In this document: piece after piece, positions 21,945 through 33,468 of the stretch | How the letters are laid out: every line of letters begins with the position of its first letter | Numbering within the stretch: position 1 is the stretch's first letter | From: Codonopsis lanceolata | Taxonomy: Eukaryota; Streptophyta; Magnoliopsida; Asterales; Campanulaceae | Assembly (NCBI GenBank): GCA_013146195.2 | Contig: CM028377.1 | Location: forward strand, 179,551,208-179,615,207 | Reading direction: 5' to 3' | DNA: 64,000 bases | Program-made: the position numbers and the translations under genes | Notes under the pieces: generated by a model | Databases searched by the model: none | What the model saw: only the letters and a program-made list of their open reading frames with translations | What the model was told of the DNA's origin: nothing

Positions 21945-24072
21945 TGTGGGTTCCCGGGATGGTGCTCCCGCGCCCGCACGCCCTTGATAGGGTGCGGCCC
22001 GTGGATGCGGTGACATCCATCGCTCCCGCTCCAGCCTCCCTTGTTTGGGAGGACGAAATCAAAAGTGCAGGAGGATTGCTGTCGGAATAGCACGTTGGAA
22101 TGCGCCTCGGTTGCCTTTAGTGGATTTTGATCCAATATGGGAGCTATGGGTTTCCCGCATCAAGTTATCCCTTTTTTAGGGGATATCAGGATATGGGAAG
22201 GCATCACCCTTCTATTCCCATTTTCCCTTTTTTAGGGGAAAATGTGAAAGTGCAAGGAAGGAATGTTGCAGCGCCCCCACTATGGATTTTATGAAAATAG
22301 CCTTATGGCCTATTTCGGATCGTTATGGGTGCTTTGGGTTTTCTACGCCGTTTTGGGTTTTCTATCTCTTGTTTAGGGGATACCGTAACATAGGAATACA
22401 TCACCTTTCCATTCTCATTCTCCCTTTTTAGGGAAAACGTGAAAGTGCAAAGAAAGATGTTGCGAGGCCCCACCGATCCAAAATGTTTTTAGAGTCGCCA
22501 TCTTTATTTTAAGGCAAAAATAAAGCAAAACCGAAAAAAGAAAACCGTAGATGATGAAGAAAACGGGTTCGGAGGCTAAGTTACGAGTTGGGAAGTGCTA
22601 GGCACCCAACTCGCCCTTTCGGTCTCAAACTGTTTTTGGCTAAAGTATGCTTTTTGTTATATTTATTAAACAGATAAATAAAGCATTAACTGCCTACAAA
22701 TACATCCATTACATCTATATTATTTACAGACTTGCAACAGACTCTTTTATAAACAATTACAAATATACTTGAAAATATTCTACCATAGTAATCTACATTT
22801 AGTATTATTTCCTAACAAAATCCGGCAAAGATAACTGCTATATATTGATATTGAACCGATCGAAATAATACTCTTACAAATAAGACTTTAATGAATAAAT
22901 GAAGTAAATAATTACAAATTTATCTAAAAACATTTTGCCATAATAACGGCTACATTTAGTACTATTTCCTAATTAAATCCGGGCAGCACAACTGTTTATA
23001 TGGCTACATTGGGCCGGACTGGAAATAATACTTTTACATATAAATGAAAAAAATTAACAATAAAAACTTACAGACAGCGTAGGGGTGTGCTCGCTCTGTC
23101 CCTCGGGGAGAGAGAGTCTTTTTTTGTTGTTTGAAGTTGTGTGTTGTGTGTTGTGTGTTGTGTGAATTTGGGCAGCGTGACTGCTCTAAAAGTTACTTTT
23201 CGGCCTCGGGATCGGGGCAGGGTAACTGTTTGTTTTTGGTTGTTTGTTTGAATGGAAGTAGGCTGAAATCGGGCAGAGTAACGACTTACTACTGGCTGAT
23301 TTGGCCTTTTAAATCGGGCAGAGCAACTGCTCTTTCCACGATTTTTGGACCGGGAAAAAAGGGTGGATACCTAGCTGGGGGGCTAAGGTACACTTCTATC
23401 GGTTGGTTTTGTATTTGGATGAAGTTTGGCAGGGTTTCGAGGCTTTGGAGGTGATCTCTCACTATCTCACACGCTCTCTAATTCTCCAGCATAACGAGAA
23501 CGCGGAGAAGCTTTGCGAAGGAATTCTGTGTGAAATGAAGAGCCGGGCTCTGCTATTTATAGGACAAAATAGGGACATCGGAGGAATTAAAATTCCTTCT
23601 CTGTGCATCAAATGGCTATACACCGCGCTGAAGAGTTTGCACTTTGCGGCAACTGTTTGAAGACTGTGCGCTGAAGGAAAGGGAATTGGGCGCCATTCCC
23701 TATCAATTTGGGCGCCATGCCCAAATACCATGTGAGCCACGCCCATTTTCCAAATTCTGCATCGAATGAGTGTACACCGTGCTGGAAAAGTTGTGATTTA
23801 CGGCAAATATTGCATAAACAGTGCCAGGGGAAGCAATTTGGGCTCCATCCCCCTCCAAATTGGGCGCCATGCCCAAATTAATGGGTGGCCACGCCCAATT
23901 TTCAAAGTATGCCCTTTTTGAACATCCAGGTCCCTGCAATTTGTCCTTTTGCGCATCTTGCTTTGTCCTTTTGCACTTTTGACCATGTAACTTGACATTT
24001 GTTAATGTTTTAACAGGTCTTGATATTTTATGTCATGTCACATACCAGGGGTACGAAATTGGGGTGTCTACA
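21945..24072 (-). repeat. 5' LTR of the Tat/Ogre element
   Basis: On the minus strand it starts TGTAGACACCCC (24072) and ends CCCACA (21945), next to the primer binding site. Bases 22573-24068 align with 4001-5440. A TATA-type box lies at 23553-23561 (plus strand CTATTTATA), preceded on the minus strand by GGCGCC palindromes at 23707-23725 and 23860-23877. Its downstream part has a ~197-bp tandem duplication (units with TTAGGGGATA at about 22176 and 22373). A second PBS-like string (TGGCGACTCT, near 22485) lies inside, so an LTR end there is an alternative. The flank CTACC at 24073-24077 is a candidate TSD half. Confidence 0.8.
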
Positions 24073-26670
24073 CTACCACACATGGTTTGTTTGGTCCTAT
24101 TACTACTACTAGTTTAGTGGAAGTAGATATACCCTAGTGGTGGGTGATGACTACTCAAGATATGCATGTGTTGAAATGATGAAGTCCAAGGATGAAACTT
24201 ATAGCCAACTCACTGCCCTATTCAGAAATCTTCAAACTCATAAATAATGTGATATCATAAGTGTAAGATCTGACAATTGTATTGAATTCAAGGACATTGG
24301 AATAGATACGTATTGTGATGATCATGGAATAGACCACAACTTCTCAGCAGCAAGAACACCACAACAAAATGGTGTCGCTGAAAGAAAGAACATAACTATT
24401 ATAGAAGTTGATAAAACCATGATTGCTAAAGCCAAGCTGCCTAAGTACTTTTGGGCAGAAGCTGTCAACACAGCTTGCTTCACACATAACATGTCTTTCA
24501 TCAACAAATTTCATGAAAAGACACCATATGAATTGTGGAGAGGCAGAGAACCAAACATTACTTATTTCAAGTTCTTTGGGTGCAAATGCTACATTCACTA
24601 CAATGGTAGTGACCACATAGGTAAATATGATAAGAAGACTAATGAAGGTATTTTTGTTGTTTATACTAAACACAGTAGAGCTTATAGAGTTTATAATTTA
24701 AAAAATTCAAATAATTGTTGAAACTATGCATGTTACTTTTGATGAATTTTCTTTACTTGAGTCCAATGAGACTCAAGATGTTTCTAACAATTTTGAGATT
24801 TTTGTGACAGAAAATGATAATAGCTCAATTTAGAACAATCCTTCATCATCTACTCTTCCTGCTGATGGCTCAATAGTCCAAAATACACATCAGCGGGACG
24901 GCCAAACTCAAGCAGCTGATACTCACATTCCATCAGTTGATCTTGTATCTGCTGATACTTCAGAAGCTGAAAACCATCAATCAGCTGAACCATCTCCTTC
25001 ACAAATTGACATACCTACTATTGCTCTCAACCCCATTCCAGATCTTCCCAAAGAAATTAGAAAAATCAGGCATCACCCAGTTACAAACATCATTGGTGAT
25101 CCATTTGGTGGCTTAAAGACTAGAAGCAGCTCAAGAAACGAGACTCTTGACTCTCATGCTTTTGTCTCCTCCAGTGAACCCAAAAAGATTGATGAAGCTT
25201 TGAAAGATCCCCACTGGATTAAGGCTATGCAAGAAAAGCTAAATCAGTTTGAAAGATGTCAAGTATGAAAACTTGTTCCAAGATCTACTGATCATCAAGT
25301 AATAGGAACCAAATGACTCTTTAGGAATAAGCTAGATGAAGATGGAAATGTCACAAGAAACAAAACAAGGTTAGTATCCCTAGGCTATAGATAGTAGGAG
25401 GGCATTGATTATGATCAAACATTTGCTCATGTTGCAAGACTAGAAGCTATCATATTATTCCTTGAATATGCAACCTTCAAAGACTTCAAAGTCTATCAAA
25501 TGGATGTGAAGAGTGCATTTCTCAATGGAGACCTTCAAGAACAAGTATATGTTGAACAACCCCTGGGTTTCAAGATCACAAAAAGAAGGACCATGTATAC
25601 AAGCTAAAAAAAAGCATTGTATGGACTCAAACAAGCCTCAAGAGCTTAGTATGAAACTCTTTCTAAATTTCGCATGGAAAAATGTTTTCAAAGAGGTAAA
25701 TTGATACAACTCTTTTTTACCATGAAACACAAAGTAAAAATTTTATTAGTTCAAATTTATGTTGATGATATTATTTTTGGTTCTACTAATGATGTATTGT
25801 GTAAAAGATTTGAAAATCTAATGAAGGGCAAGTTTAAGATGAGCATGATGGGAGAACTCACATACTTCCTTGGTTTGCAAATCAAGTAAACTGAAGAAGG
25901 AATATTTATCCATCAAGCTAAGTACACCAAAAGGCATATAAAGAAATACAACTTGCAAGAAGTCAATTCAGCAAGTACTCCAATGGGAGTGGAATGCCAT
26001 CTTGTTACATATGAGATCAGCCAATATGAATTAATACAGAGGTATTAATGGATCTCTTTTGTATCTAACTGCTAGTAGACTAGATATTATATTTGTTGTG
26101 TGTGTTTGTGCAAGATTTCAAACTAATCCTAAAGAATCTCACATGATATCTGCTAAAAGAATTATTAGATATTTGATTAATACTGAGAAATTTAGCATTT
26201 GATATCCAAGGGATTCATCTTTTAATTTAATAGGATATTCAGATGCTGATCTTGCAGCTTGTAGAGTTAACAGGAAAAGAACAAGTGGGCTATGTCAGTT
26301 CCTTGGAAATAGACTCATATCTTGGGCCAGCAAAAAGCAAGCATCAGTCTCTATATCAACTACTGAAGATGAGTATATAGCCGCTAAATGAAGCAACAAC
26401 CGATGGATTATAAGATGCAAATGGGAACCTGTCCCATATTTTGTGATAATACATATGTCATATTTGTGTCTAAAAATCATGTCATGCATTCTAAAACCAA
26501 GCATATATATATATATAAGATATCACTTTCTAAAGATCATGTTGAAAAGGGTAATGTTCAGCTAGAGTATGTTCTCACTGAATTTCAATTGATTGACATA
26601 TTTACATAAACTTTAAAATCTGAAAGATTTGAATTTTTAAGAGGTGAATTAGGCATGTTTGTTCTTTAAT
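24073..26670 (+). pseudogene. Ty1/copia (SIRE/Maximus-like) pol: integrase, RT, RNase H
   Basis: The integrase starts at YTLVVGDDYSRYAWVE and runs through RSDNCIEF (second Asp) and TPQQNGVAERKN (Glu). RT follows with YQMDVKSAFLNGDLQEQVY and the active site YVDDIIFGS (25758-25769), then MSMMGELTYFLGLQIK. RNase H shows GYSDADLAACRVNRKRTSG and TEDEYIA, ending with VLTEFQLIDIFT and FLRGELGMF near 26670. These phrases are typical of the SIRE/Maximus lineage. The start is cut in integrase just before the first catalytic Asp, because the Tat element is inserted there. Numerous stops (24832, 25267, 25314, 25393, 25606, 25888 and others) make it dead. Confidence 0.9.
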
Positions 26671-27648
26671 ACATATATTTGCTTGAAATACTAACTCATG
26701 CAGGAACAAGTTTAAAGCTATCATCTTCTAGCAGAAGCTGACAGACAACAGCAGATGTTCAATTACTCATCAGCCACTGCACCTGCTGATGACCAACTTT
26801 TAGATACAATGTATCTTGTTATATAAATCATTCTCATCATCAGTAGAAGTCTTGCTTCTTCCTACTGACACAACTATCAGCTGATACAAGTTATCAGCTG
26901 ATCAAAAATCTGCCACGTCATCTGCTAAAGAAAGTTATTAAGCAGGTAAGATCTTCCAGTTGCTGTGTTCAGACATTATACAGGTAAGCTACTAAACCCT
27001 TAACACTTGCTGAATGAATCTCAGCAAAAATGTTTCATTTCAAATATCGAGTTACATACCTTATTCACTCATACTTATTTGAAACATACGAGATTGTGAA
27101 TTAAAACTCAACCATCAATCTTTAAAACTCTTTTCTTCTAACAGTTGACATAAGTGCTAACACAAACATATCTTCAACATTAAATGAATTATTCTATGAT
27201 AAAAATTTCTATCATCATTTAAATGATTGAACAAAGACCAAAATTTTCGAAAATACGCTGACACATTCCTAAAGACTCTCTACCAGTCTTTAACCATCAG
27301 TGCATTAATTATGATGAACCACTTTTTACATCAAAATATTCCCTCATTATTGTTTTTGCTCCTTATCACAACCACATAGCTCTATCACGTTTTGGTATAA
27401 ACATATGAACATTCCTTTGTACTTATCACTGCATACTATATCTCCTCTATTAAATATTCTTTAAAACTAAACCTCAACTTATCTCCATTGCTTTCCTACA
27501 TAAACCCCACAAAGTCTATTTCAAATTTCACTGCTTTCAAAAGAGTTTATCTTTCATTGCTTACATCTCTATCACTCTTACTGTTTGGTACTTCCTTTAC
27601 AAACTAATCCTTAACTTAAGTTTCAGGCCTCTAATTCTCTCAGGTCCT
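26671..27648 (+). other. Region downstream of copia pol, no gene recognised
   Basis: No domain-bearing ORF. It repeatedly contains CAGCTGAT / ATCAGCTGAT and GCTGAT strings (26750-26930), as does the pol linker at 24860-25000. It could be the element's post-pol spacer. No polypurine tract or LTR start could be fixed. Confidence 0.45.
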
Positions 27649-28179
27649 ATGGCAGATAACACCTATCTTGTTTGCAACACTTCTTCATGTGAAACCAATG
27701 TTCTACCTACTGAACCTCACCCCACTCAACTTTTCCCCCCTCTCTCCAATCCCACCTTTCACCCCATATACTCTCCCCACCAAAAATGTCCTATTCCTTT
27801 TCCTCCAAACTGGGTTTTCCCCATTGATCATCTACCTTTATTTATTCTATCTCTCATTTCCTTCCATGAAGAGAAAAATGAAGAAAAACCTTTGATCATC
27901 CCAGATGAATACATTGATAAAAGCTTCAAAAGAAAACTAAATGTTCTTTATCCTCCTACTCCTATTCACTTGTCTCCAGCTAAACTCGATGTCACTAATG
28001 GTAAGTACTTCAAACTTCTGCCTCATCACTGGAATGCCTTTTACCTTTCCAATGACAGATTTGTCCAGGATAAACTTATCCTATCTGTTTGGGAAATATA
28101 TCAAAAAGTCTATGGTATTAAACCTTTTTCTCTTAATGACCCTTACCTAGCTTCTAGACAAACCAGCTACTCCAGCTGA
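27649..28179 (+). CDS. Unrecognised ORF, 176 aa, downstream of copia pol
   Basis: The ATG at 27649 opens a frame with a Pro-rich N-terminal half (many Pro/Thr/Phe/His) and a better-looking second half with LYPPTPIHLSPAKLDV, GKYFKLLPHHWNAFYLS and VQDKLILSVWEIYQKVYG, ending at TGA 28177-28179. I do not recognise the family. It lies on the same strand as, and about 1 kb after, copia pol, the position where SIRE/Maximus elements carry an extra (envelope-like) ORF; this is the best guess from context. No signal peptide is seen, and the hydrophobic stretch LPLFILSLISF (near residue 62) is too short to call a membrane segment. It could equally be a captured gene piece. Confidence 0.4.
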   Translation: MADNTYLVCNTSSCETNVLPTEPHPTQLFPPLSNPTFHPIYSPHQKCPIPFPPNWVFPIDHLPLFILSLISFHEEKNEEKPLIIPDEYIDKSFKRKLNVLYPPTPIHLSPAKLDVTNGKYFKLLPHHWNAFYLSNDRFVQDKLILSVWEIYQKVYGIKPFSLNDPYLASRQTSYSS

Positions 28180-29228
28180 TTCTTTGATCATCAAAAATCC
28201 CCATCTACCTATTTTTGCCTCATCTAAACTAGAAACGATACAATAGATTGCCATGGAATTCATCAATGTCTGCATTCGTTATGTTAAATATTCTTTTATA
28301 TGGAATGTTGCCTTCACCTTTTCTTTTACCCTAAATTCAATTGTCATCATAATTTTATCCCTAATTTCATCAATTAAACAAAAGAAGAAGAATTTTCAAA
28401 TCAAAAACTTCACTGGTGCATTTAACAAACACTTTCCACACAAACCCATCAATTACATAAGAATTATAAATATGAATGAATATAAATGGTTACATTGAGG
28501 TGGAGGCGACTGGGAGGGAGGCGTAGAGAGAGAAAGGAAAAAAATGTGCATTGAGGTGGAAGAAGGTTGGAAATGACTGAATTGCCCTCTAGTTGGTGCA
28601 CGTGAGTGAACATGTGCTTAGTTAATGATACCTAAGTTAACAGAGTTAGGGCTAGGGACTACTGACGTGTAAAATCCACAATCTTTGGTCTGTGGCGTGT
28701 ATTTGCTTTGTACATGGACTATTAGTGGACTTTGACAAAGTACATGGACTAATGGTGCATTTAACCCTTTACTTTAATATTTATATGGGTTACACTATTC
28801 GCTATTCAGCGCCCCCCCCCCCCCCAATTCCTATAAGTTGACCCCCCCCCCCATTTCCCTTTTTCCCTTAATGACAAAAATGCTCTCAATTATAAAGGCT
28901 TTTATACCCTTCTACCCGATAAGTATACCCCATTTCTCTTTTCCTAAACCTAAAAACCTATAACTATACCCCCACCTCAAACAAATATACCCCTTATTAC
29001 CAACTCTTCTTTCGAACAAACAAACTCACTTTCTTCTCAACTACCTTCTTCATCCCTTCATCTTCTCCATTGTTGAACTTCTTCTTCTTCCTCCAACAAA
29101 TATACCCTCTTATACCAAGATATCTTCTTCTCCTTCATTTTGCCCTTCTTTTCTTCTAAAAATCTTCCCAAAAACCTCTCAATCTTAAAAAATCTAGGGA
29201 TTCAACATTATGCTTGAAGAAATCAAGC
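28180..29228. other. Intergenic stretch with a lone MULE-type terminus and poly-C tracts
   Basis: 28180-28500 shows no recognisable product. Poly-C runs lie at about 28810-28825 and 28842-28853. 28900-29200 is C/T-rich. A start codon with downstream donor (29229, ATGGAGCCAAAAAAACG then GTAAGC at 29266) could begin a small plus-strand gene of the adjacent PMD element. Confidence 0.5.
28560..28772. mobile_element. Solitary terminal segment resembling a Pack-MULE TIR
   Basis: The stretch ends GTACATGGACTAATGGTGCATTTAACCC. Its wording matches the TIR style of the two complete Pack-MULEs in this window (repeated 'ACTAATGGTxCA' and 'GxACTTTG' phrases, with TTAACxG). Read in reverse, it would start GGGTTAAATGCACCATTAG. 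No left partner is visible upstream, so it is a fragment or the partner has diverged. Confidence 0.45.
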
Positions 29229-29339
29229 ATGGAGCCAAAAAAACGCCAATGTCACAAAAGTGGTAAGCTTTAAAATCCTTTTTTTGCTTTAAATATTGTT
29301 TTAGAAAATGTTTTTTTCTTGAAAAAATAGCTCCTCGTC

Positions 29340-30480
29340 GTGAATTTTTCGAACCTGGTGATAGTGCATGTTAGGAGGAAGGCTACACGTCGGGAATCTT
29401 TCATATATCCACGCATGTATTGAACAAAATACACATATTTTATTACAATTTAACTATTTATATATAAATATATATTCAAGATTTATACACGAAATTACCT
29501 CTAATAACATGGAATATCCGGCCATCTGTTTTGTCTTGAACTGTGAAGCACTCCCTAAATGTTTATATAGAAAGGCTAGGGCTGCTGATCCCCATGAGTA
29601 TGTATATACGACATCCAAATCAACCAGGAACCTTAAGTAAGTCGTGCTAACCCGAGTCCCGCTCTTATCAACAAAAACTGTACAACCCAACGTGAACAAA
29701 TAAGCCCGAACACATCAGGTTATCATTTCCGAATCATTAGACGTCCCATCCATCGCAAATCGCTGGCGTAGCCACTTTAACTTCATGGACCCCCTAGCAC
29801 CATCCATTGCCTCCAATGCCTCGTTAGGAGACACTTCTAGATACGTAGAAACCTCATGACTGGTAGATTCAAATGTCAGAGTCGCCGAGGGACCTTCCAA
29901 AAAGACTAATTTGCTGACAATTGGAAGACCAGTAAGGCAAAAGACATCATTAAGTGTTATCGTCATTTCACCAAAGGGCATGTGGAAGGTATTTGTCTCT
30001 GGGAGCCACCATTATACAAAAGCATTAATCAACATTTTATCGCTGTTGGGATAGGATATTTTCTTTAATTATGAGAGTTGGGTGAATCGCATTGAATCAG
30101 AGAAATCTCGAGAACATGTGCTTCTTGTTGTTTTCCAATCTAAAAGCTTTTTCTTGTGATTGTTGACCTTAAGCAACATCCGATCTCGCCCTTCCCATAT
30201 CCTTGCAGCTACGTGTTCCGGATACAAAGGAAGAAAACTTGCCTCTAATGGACCACCAGGACATGGAAAAAATAATTGGTTTCATCTCTTCATCATTATT
30301 ATTACCATCCCCGTAGTTTACATGTGCCTCAGCATGTGCCTATACATCGGCATGTGTTCGTGCCTCAACCTCAGCCCGTTTTCTTGCCTTAGCCTTTGCC
30401 CGTGCCTGGGACTCTGTGTCGGCCCTCGCTTTCCTACTCGATGCAGTAGGTATTTTCTTACTCCCGAAAACCTTCTGTAC
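29340..30480 (-). pseudogene. Plant mobile domain (MAIN-like) protein, second copy
   Basis: Read from about 30480 downward: a Lys/Arg/Ala-rich stretch with one stop (AKAKARKRAEVEAR); PGGPLEASFLPLYPEHVAARI; ...LLKVNNHKKKLLDWK; then WLPETNTFHMPFGEMTITLN and DVFCLTGLPI (29981-29900). Next come AYLFTLGCTVFVDKSGTRVS and AALAFLYKHLG (29700-29500). After LLE at about 29490 a GTAATT donor precedes an exon with WIYERFPTCS (29412-29340), the usual exon boundary of this family. It is the PMD of retroelements, MULEs and host MAIN-type genes. Stops and a frameshift (about 30340, 30270, 30060, 30020 and 29715) make it a pseudogene. The residual C-terminus is absent. Confidence 0.8.
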
Positions 30481-31228
30481 ATGACATGACATTCATTACA
30501 TATGAGTTTATTGACATTTACAATTAAAAAAAAGGACAAAACAGTACTGTTTGGCTCCCTCCTGCCAAAATTCCATTATATTTTCGGCTATTGTTAGCCG
30601 AAATTCATAGCTTTGATCGGCAGTTGAAGTCCGAACGCCAAAGATGTTTTCGGTTGTGGTGGGCCGAAAATTTCTTGGATTTTCGATAGGAAGGCTCCGA
30701 ATAACCAAGAAATTTTCAACAGACCAGGTCCGAACAATGTGCCCTAATTCCATTATTCATGCCTGATTTTTTTTCAAAAAATCATAGAAAAATTATCTTT
30801 TGTGGCCTAAAACTACTCACAATCAACAAACAAGTAATCCTACAAAGATATCTCAACCCTAAACACATACACTACTACAAAATACAAGTAGAAATTAAAA
30901 AGAAATTGTGCATGCTTTTGCCTATTTTGTGCTAAATCAACAATTGAGTTGATGAGGAGATGGAGTTGATGAGTAAGTCTATCCTTCTCTTCTTTTTTAC
31001 TTCTCTTGTTCTTCTCTTCAATCCTTCTTCAAAGTTTTTAAGGAGATGGAAGTGGAGGTTTTTGACACTTGTTTTCCTTCTTCAAAGTGTTTGTGTTGAG
31101 TGAGAAAAGGTGAAAGGGGTTTCATGTTTTTGGTTGGGGGTGGGGGGTTAGTGTAGATAGGGTGGGTGGTTTGTGTCAAAATTAGTATAAAAAATTAGGA
31201 GGGTAAAATGAGTAAGGCAAAGACATGT
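30481..31228. other. 5' flank of the second PMD gene
   Basis: At 30570-30740 there are many GCCGAA / TTCGG words in both orientations (TTTTCGGC, AGCCGAAA, GGCCGAAAAT, TCCGAAT), a cluster of short inverted repeats. 30950-31200 is G/T-rich with poly-G (31134-31146). A transposon end is expected here but I could not identify TIRs or a TSD. Confidence 0.5.
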
Positions 31229-31639
31229 GTAGGATGGTCTTACGGATCCTAAATCTGTAAGACGGAGCCCATTTAGAAATTTACGGGTCATAATAAATAA
31301 ATAATATGTTACAAGAATTAACAAAATATAATTTGTTAAGATGGTTCACAATGGAACACATAAGGTGTAGAATTTAGCATGCCTCGTCTTAGGTTTGAAA
31401 CCTCCTATGGTTGTTTTTAAGTTTTATTGGCAATATGTGTCATTTTGCTCCAGTGCCCCTGCACTTTCAAGGTTTGCCACTGAAATTCTTATGTTTTCCA
31501 CGTCTTACAATTTAATCTTTTGTCAGCTCCGTTAGCAATCCGTTAGCATCAATTGCCTTTGGATACTTGACGGACCCTAATGGATTTTAATGAAATGCTA
31601 AATGAGACATTTTAAGCTAAACGTGACACATTGAAAAGA

Positions 31640-32691
31640 CAAAAGTGACATATTTTAAGGTTGAAAGTGACACTATAAAAGGAAATTTATTATAATTCTC
31701 ATTAAAATACAAAGTAATACTCTTAATACTAAAAAGTGATACTCTTAATACTAAAAAATGACACTCTTAATACTAAAAAATGACACATTTAATACTAAAA
31801 ATTGACACTCTTAATGCTAAAAAGTGACACTCTTAATACTAAATAGTGGCACATTTAATACTAAAAAGTGACACTTTTAATACTAAAAATGACACTCTTA
31901 ATACTAAAAAGTGTCACATTTAATACTAAAAGGTGACACATTTAATACTAAAAAGTGTCACATTTAATACTAAAAAGTGTTACATTTAATGCTAAAAAGT
32001 GTCACTTTAAAACTAACGTTGACTACCAAAAATGACACATTTAATACTAAAAAGTGACACTCTTAATATTAAAAAGTGACACTCTTAATACTAAAAAGTG
32101 ACAATCTTAATACTAAAAAATGACACTCTTAATACTAAAAAGTGTCACACTTAATACTAAAAGGTGACACATTTAATACTAAAAAGTGTCACATTTAATA
32201 CTAAAAAGTGTTACATTTAATACCAAAAAGTGTCACTTTAAAACTAACGTTGACTACCAAAAGTGATACATTTAATACTAAAAAGTGACACTCTTAATAC
32301 TAAAAATTGACTCTCTTAATACTAAAAAGTGACACTCTTAATACGAAAAAGTGACACATTTAATACTAAAAAGTGACACTCTTAATACTAAAAAGTGACA
32401 CTTTTAATAATAAAAAGTGACACATTTAACACTAAAAAATGACACACTTAATTCTAAAAAGTGACACTCTTAATATTAAAAAGTGACACATTTAATACTA
32501 AAAAGTGTCACATTTATAATACTAAAAAGTGTCACTTTAAAACTAACGTTGACTACCAAAAGTGACACATTTAATACTAAAAAGTGATACATTTAATACT
32601 AAAAAGTGATACTATTAATACTAAAAAGTGGCACTCTTAATATTAAAATATGACACATTTAATACTAAAAAGTGACACTTTTAATACTAAA
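31640..32691 (+). repeat. ~22-bp AAAAAGTGACACTCTTAATACT tandem array (part 1)
   Basis: Dozens of units with variants GTGACAC/GTGTCAC and CTCTTAATACT/ATTTAATACT follow one another. A longer block containing AAAACTAACGTTGACTACC recurs with AACGTT near 32015, 32246 and 32545 (spacing 231 and 299 bp), a higher-order structure. The array resumes at 35401 after the inserted MULE. Confidence 0.9.
32683..32691. repeat. Left 9-bp TSD of the PMD-carrying MULE
   Basis: AATACTAAA, identical to 35401-35409 on the other side. Because AATACTAAA is also part of the array unit, chance identity cannot be excluded, but the exact 9-bp spacing is what a MULE gives. Confidence 0.7.
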
Positions 32692-32962
32692 GGGTCAGGC
32701 TAACCACACACCAACATCTTCTCCCTACACCCCAAGTTATAAAATTGCAAAAATGACATTGTGTGAAATGACGAAATAAACCCTCCAACCTAAAATAACA
32801 CCCCACCACTTAATTAAATTAATGTCATTCTATAATATTTAAACATTCTACCTACACCCCAAACTTGATACAGCTAGCTACGTCTTCCTTTCCCACCATT
32901 CTCCCTTTTGTTTAGTTCCTCCACAACCCTACCCTACATCATATTGTTAAAAAATATCAAAC

Positions 32963-33468
32963 ATGGAGAAAAAAGAAGTAATTGAAACAAATAATGTAAG
33001 TATTACTTGTATTTTATTCTATTAAAACTTAATTTTTCATCAAATTTTGTCTAAATTCCAAAAACTTCATGTTCGTCGTGTGCGGCTATGGTTTGCCGCA
33101 CACTCCTTCTTGTGTGCACAAGACATTCTCCGCACACATCCATTCATGTGCACTAAATGTGTACCGCACAGTCCTTATTTTGTGCACAAATCATATGCCG
33201 CACAGTCCTTACTTTATGCACAAAGTGTTGACCACACAGTGTGTAATTGACGGTTCATAAGATATACATCATTGTTTCACATACAAGTTATATATTAATA
33301 AATTGTACCTTATTGACATTTACTTACTTTCATTTGCAGGTTAATTTACGTCAGGGTTGCCTTTTGTCCCCAATCGTATGGGATCAGAACCGCGTGGAAT
33401 GTGCTGCAGCTTGGAAATCAATTTATAGTCAACAACTTTTGTCATATAGTGAAAAGTGTAGAAAATGA
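32963..33468 (+). CDS. Small two-exon ORF (53 aa) inside the MULE
   Basis: Exon 1 (32963-32995) encodes MEKKEVIETNN and ends at a GTAAGT donor (32996). Exon 2 starts after TTTGCAG at 33340, keeps the frame for 42 codons (WDQNRVECAAAWKSIYSQQ near the middle) and ends at TGA 33466-33468. Both splice sites are good matches. I recognise no family. The second PMD region has a similar short exon (29229, MEPKKRQCHKSG then GTAAGC), which hints at a shared small gene at one end of PMD-carrying elements. It could be a remnant of a captured or transposase gene. Confidence 0.35.
33080..33245. repeat. Sub-terminal CCGCACA tandem cluster (left)
   Basis: Four to five units of about 37-40 bp with CCGCACA and TGTGCACAA words. 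The same words occur reversed (TGTGCGG, GTGCACA) at 34795-34995 near the other end, so the clusters are an inverted pair. Confidence 0.8.

Larger units (their letters stand above)
4001..24072 (-). mobile_element. Tat/Ogre-like Ty3/gypsy element, RT-deleted, with two antisense cargo genes
   Basis: On the minus strand the order is 5' LTR (24072 to 21945), primer binding site (21943-21926), leader, gag, protease, a remnant of RT, integrase (ending 16111), cargo region, and 3' LTR (5442 down to the gap). The protease motif IDNGSSLNV and the gag-protease linker motifs are typical of Tat/Ogre elements. RT and both RNase H regions are missing, so the copy is non-autonomous. On the plus strand, antisense to gag-pol, it carries a PMD gene and a DUF7745-like gene. 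Extra ORFs, sometimes antisense, are known in Tat-lineage elements. The element is inserted in a copia integrase on its right side. Its own cargo is interrupted by a solo LTR. Confidence 0.85.

Noticed and set aside
28800..28860. Poly-C runs as a regulatory i-motif
   Set aside because: Two runs of 12-15 C beside each other in repetitive DNA; length is unreliable in assemblies and no other support was found.
33340..33375. RQGCLLSP string resembling the LINE reverse transcriptase motif
   Set aside because: No other RT motifs occur in any frame nearby, and the element has MULE TIRs.
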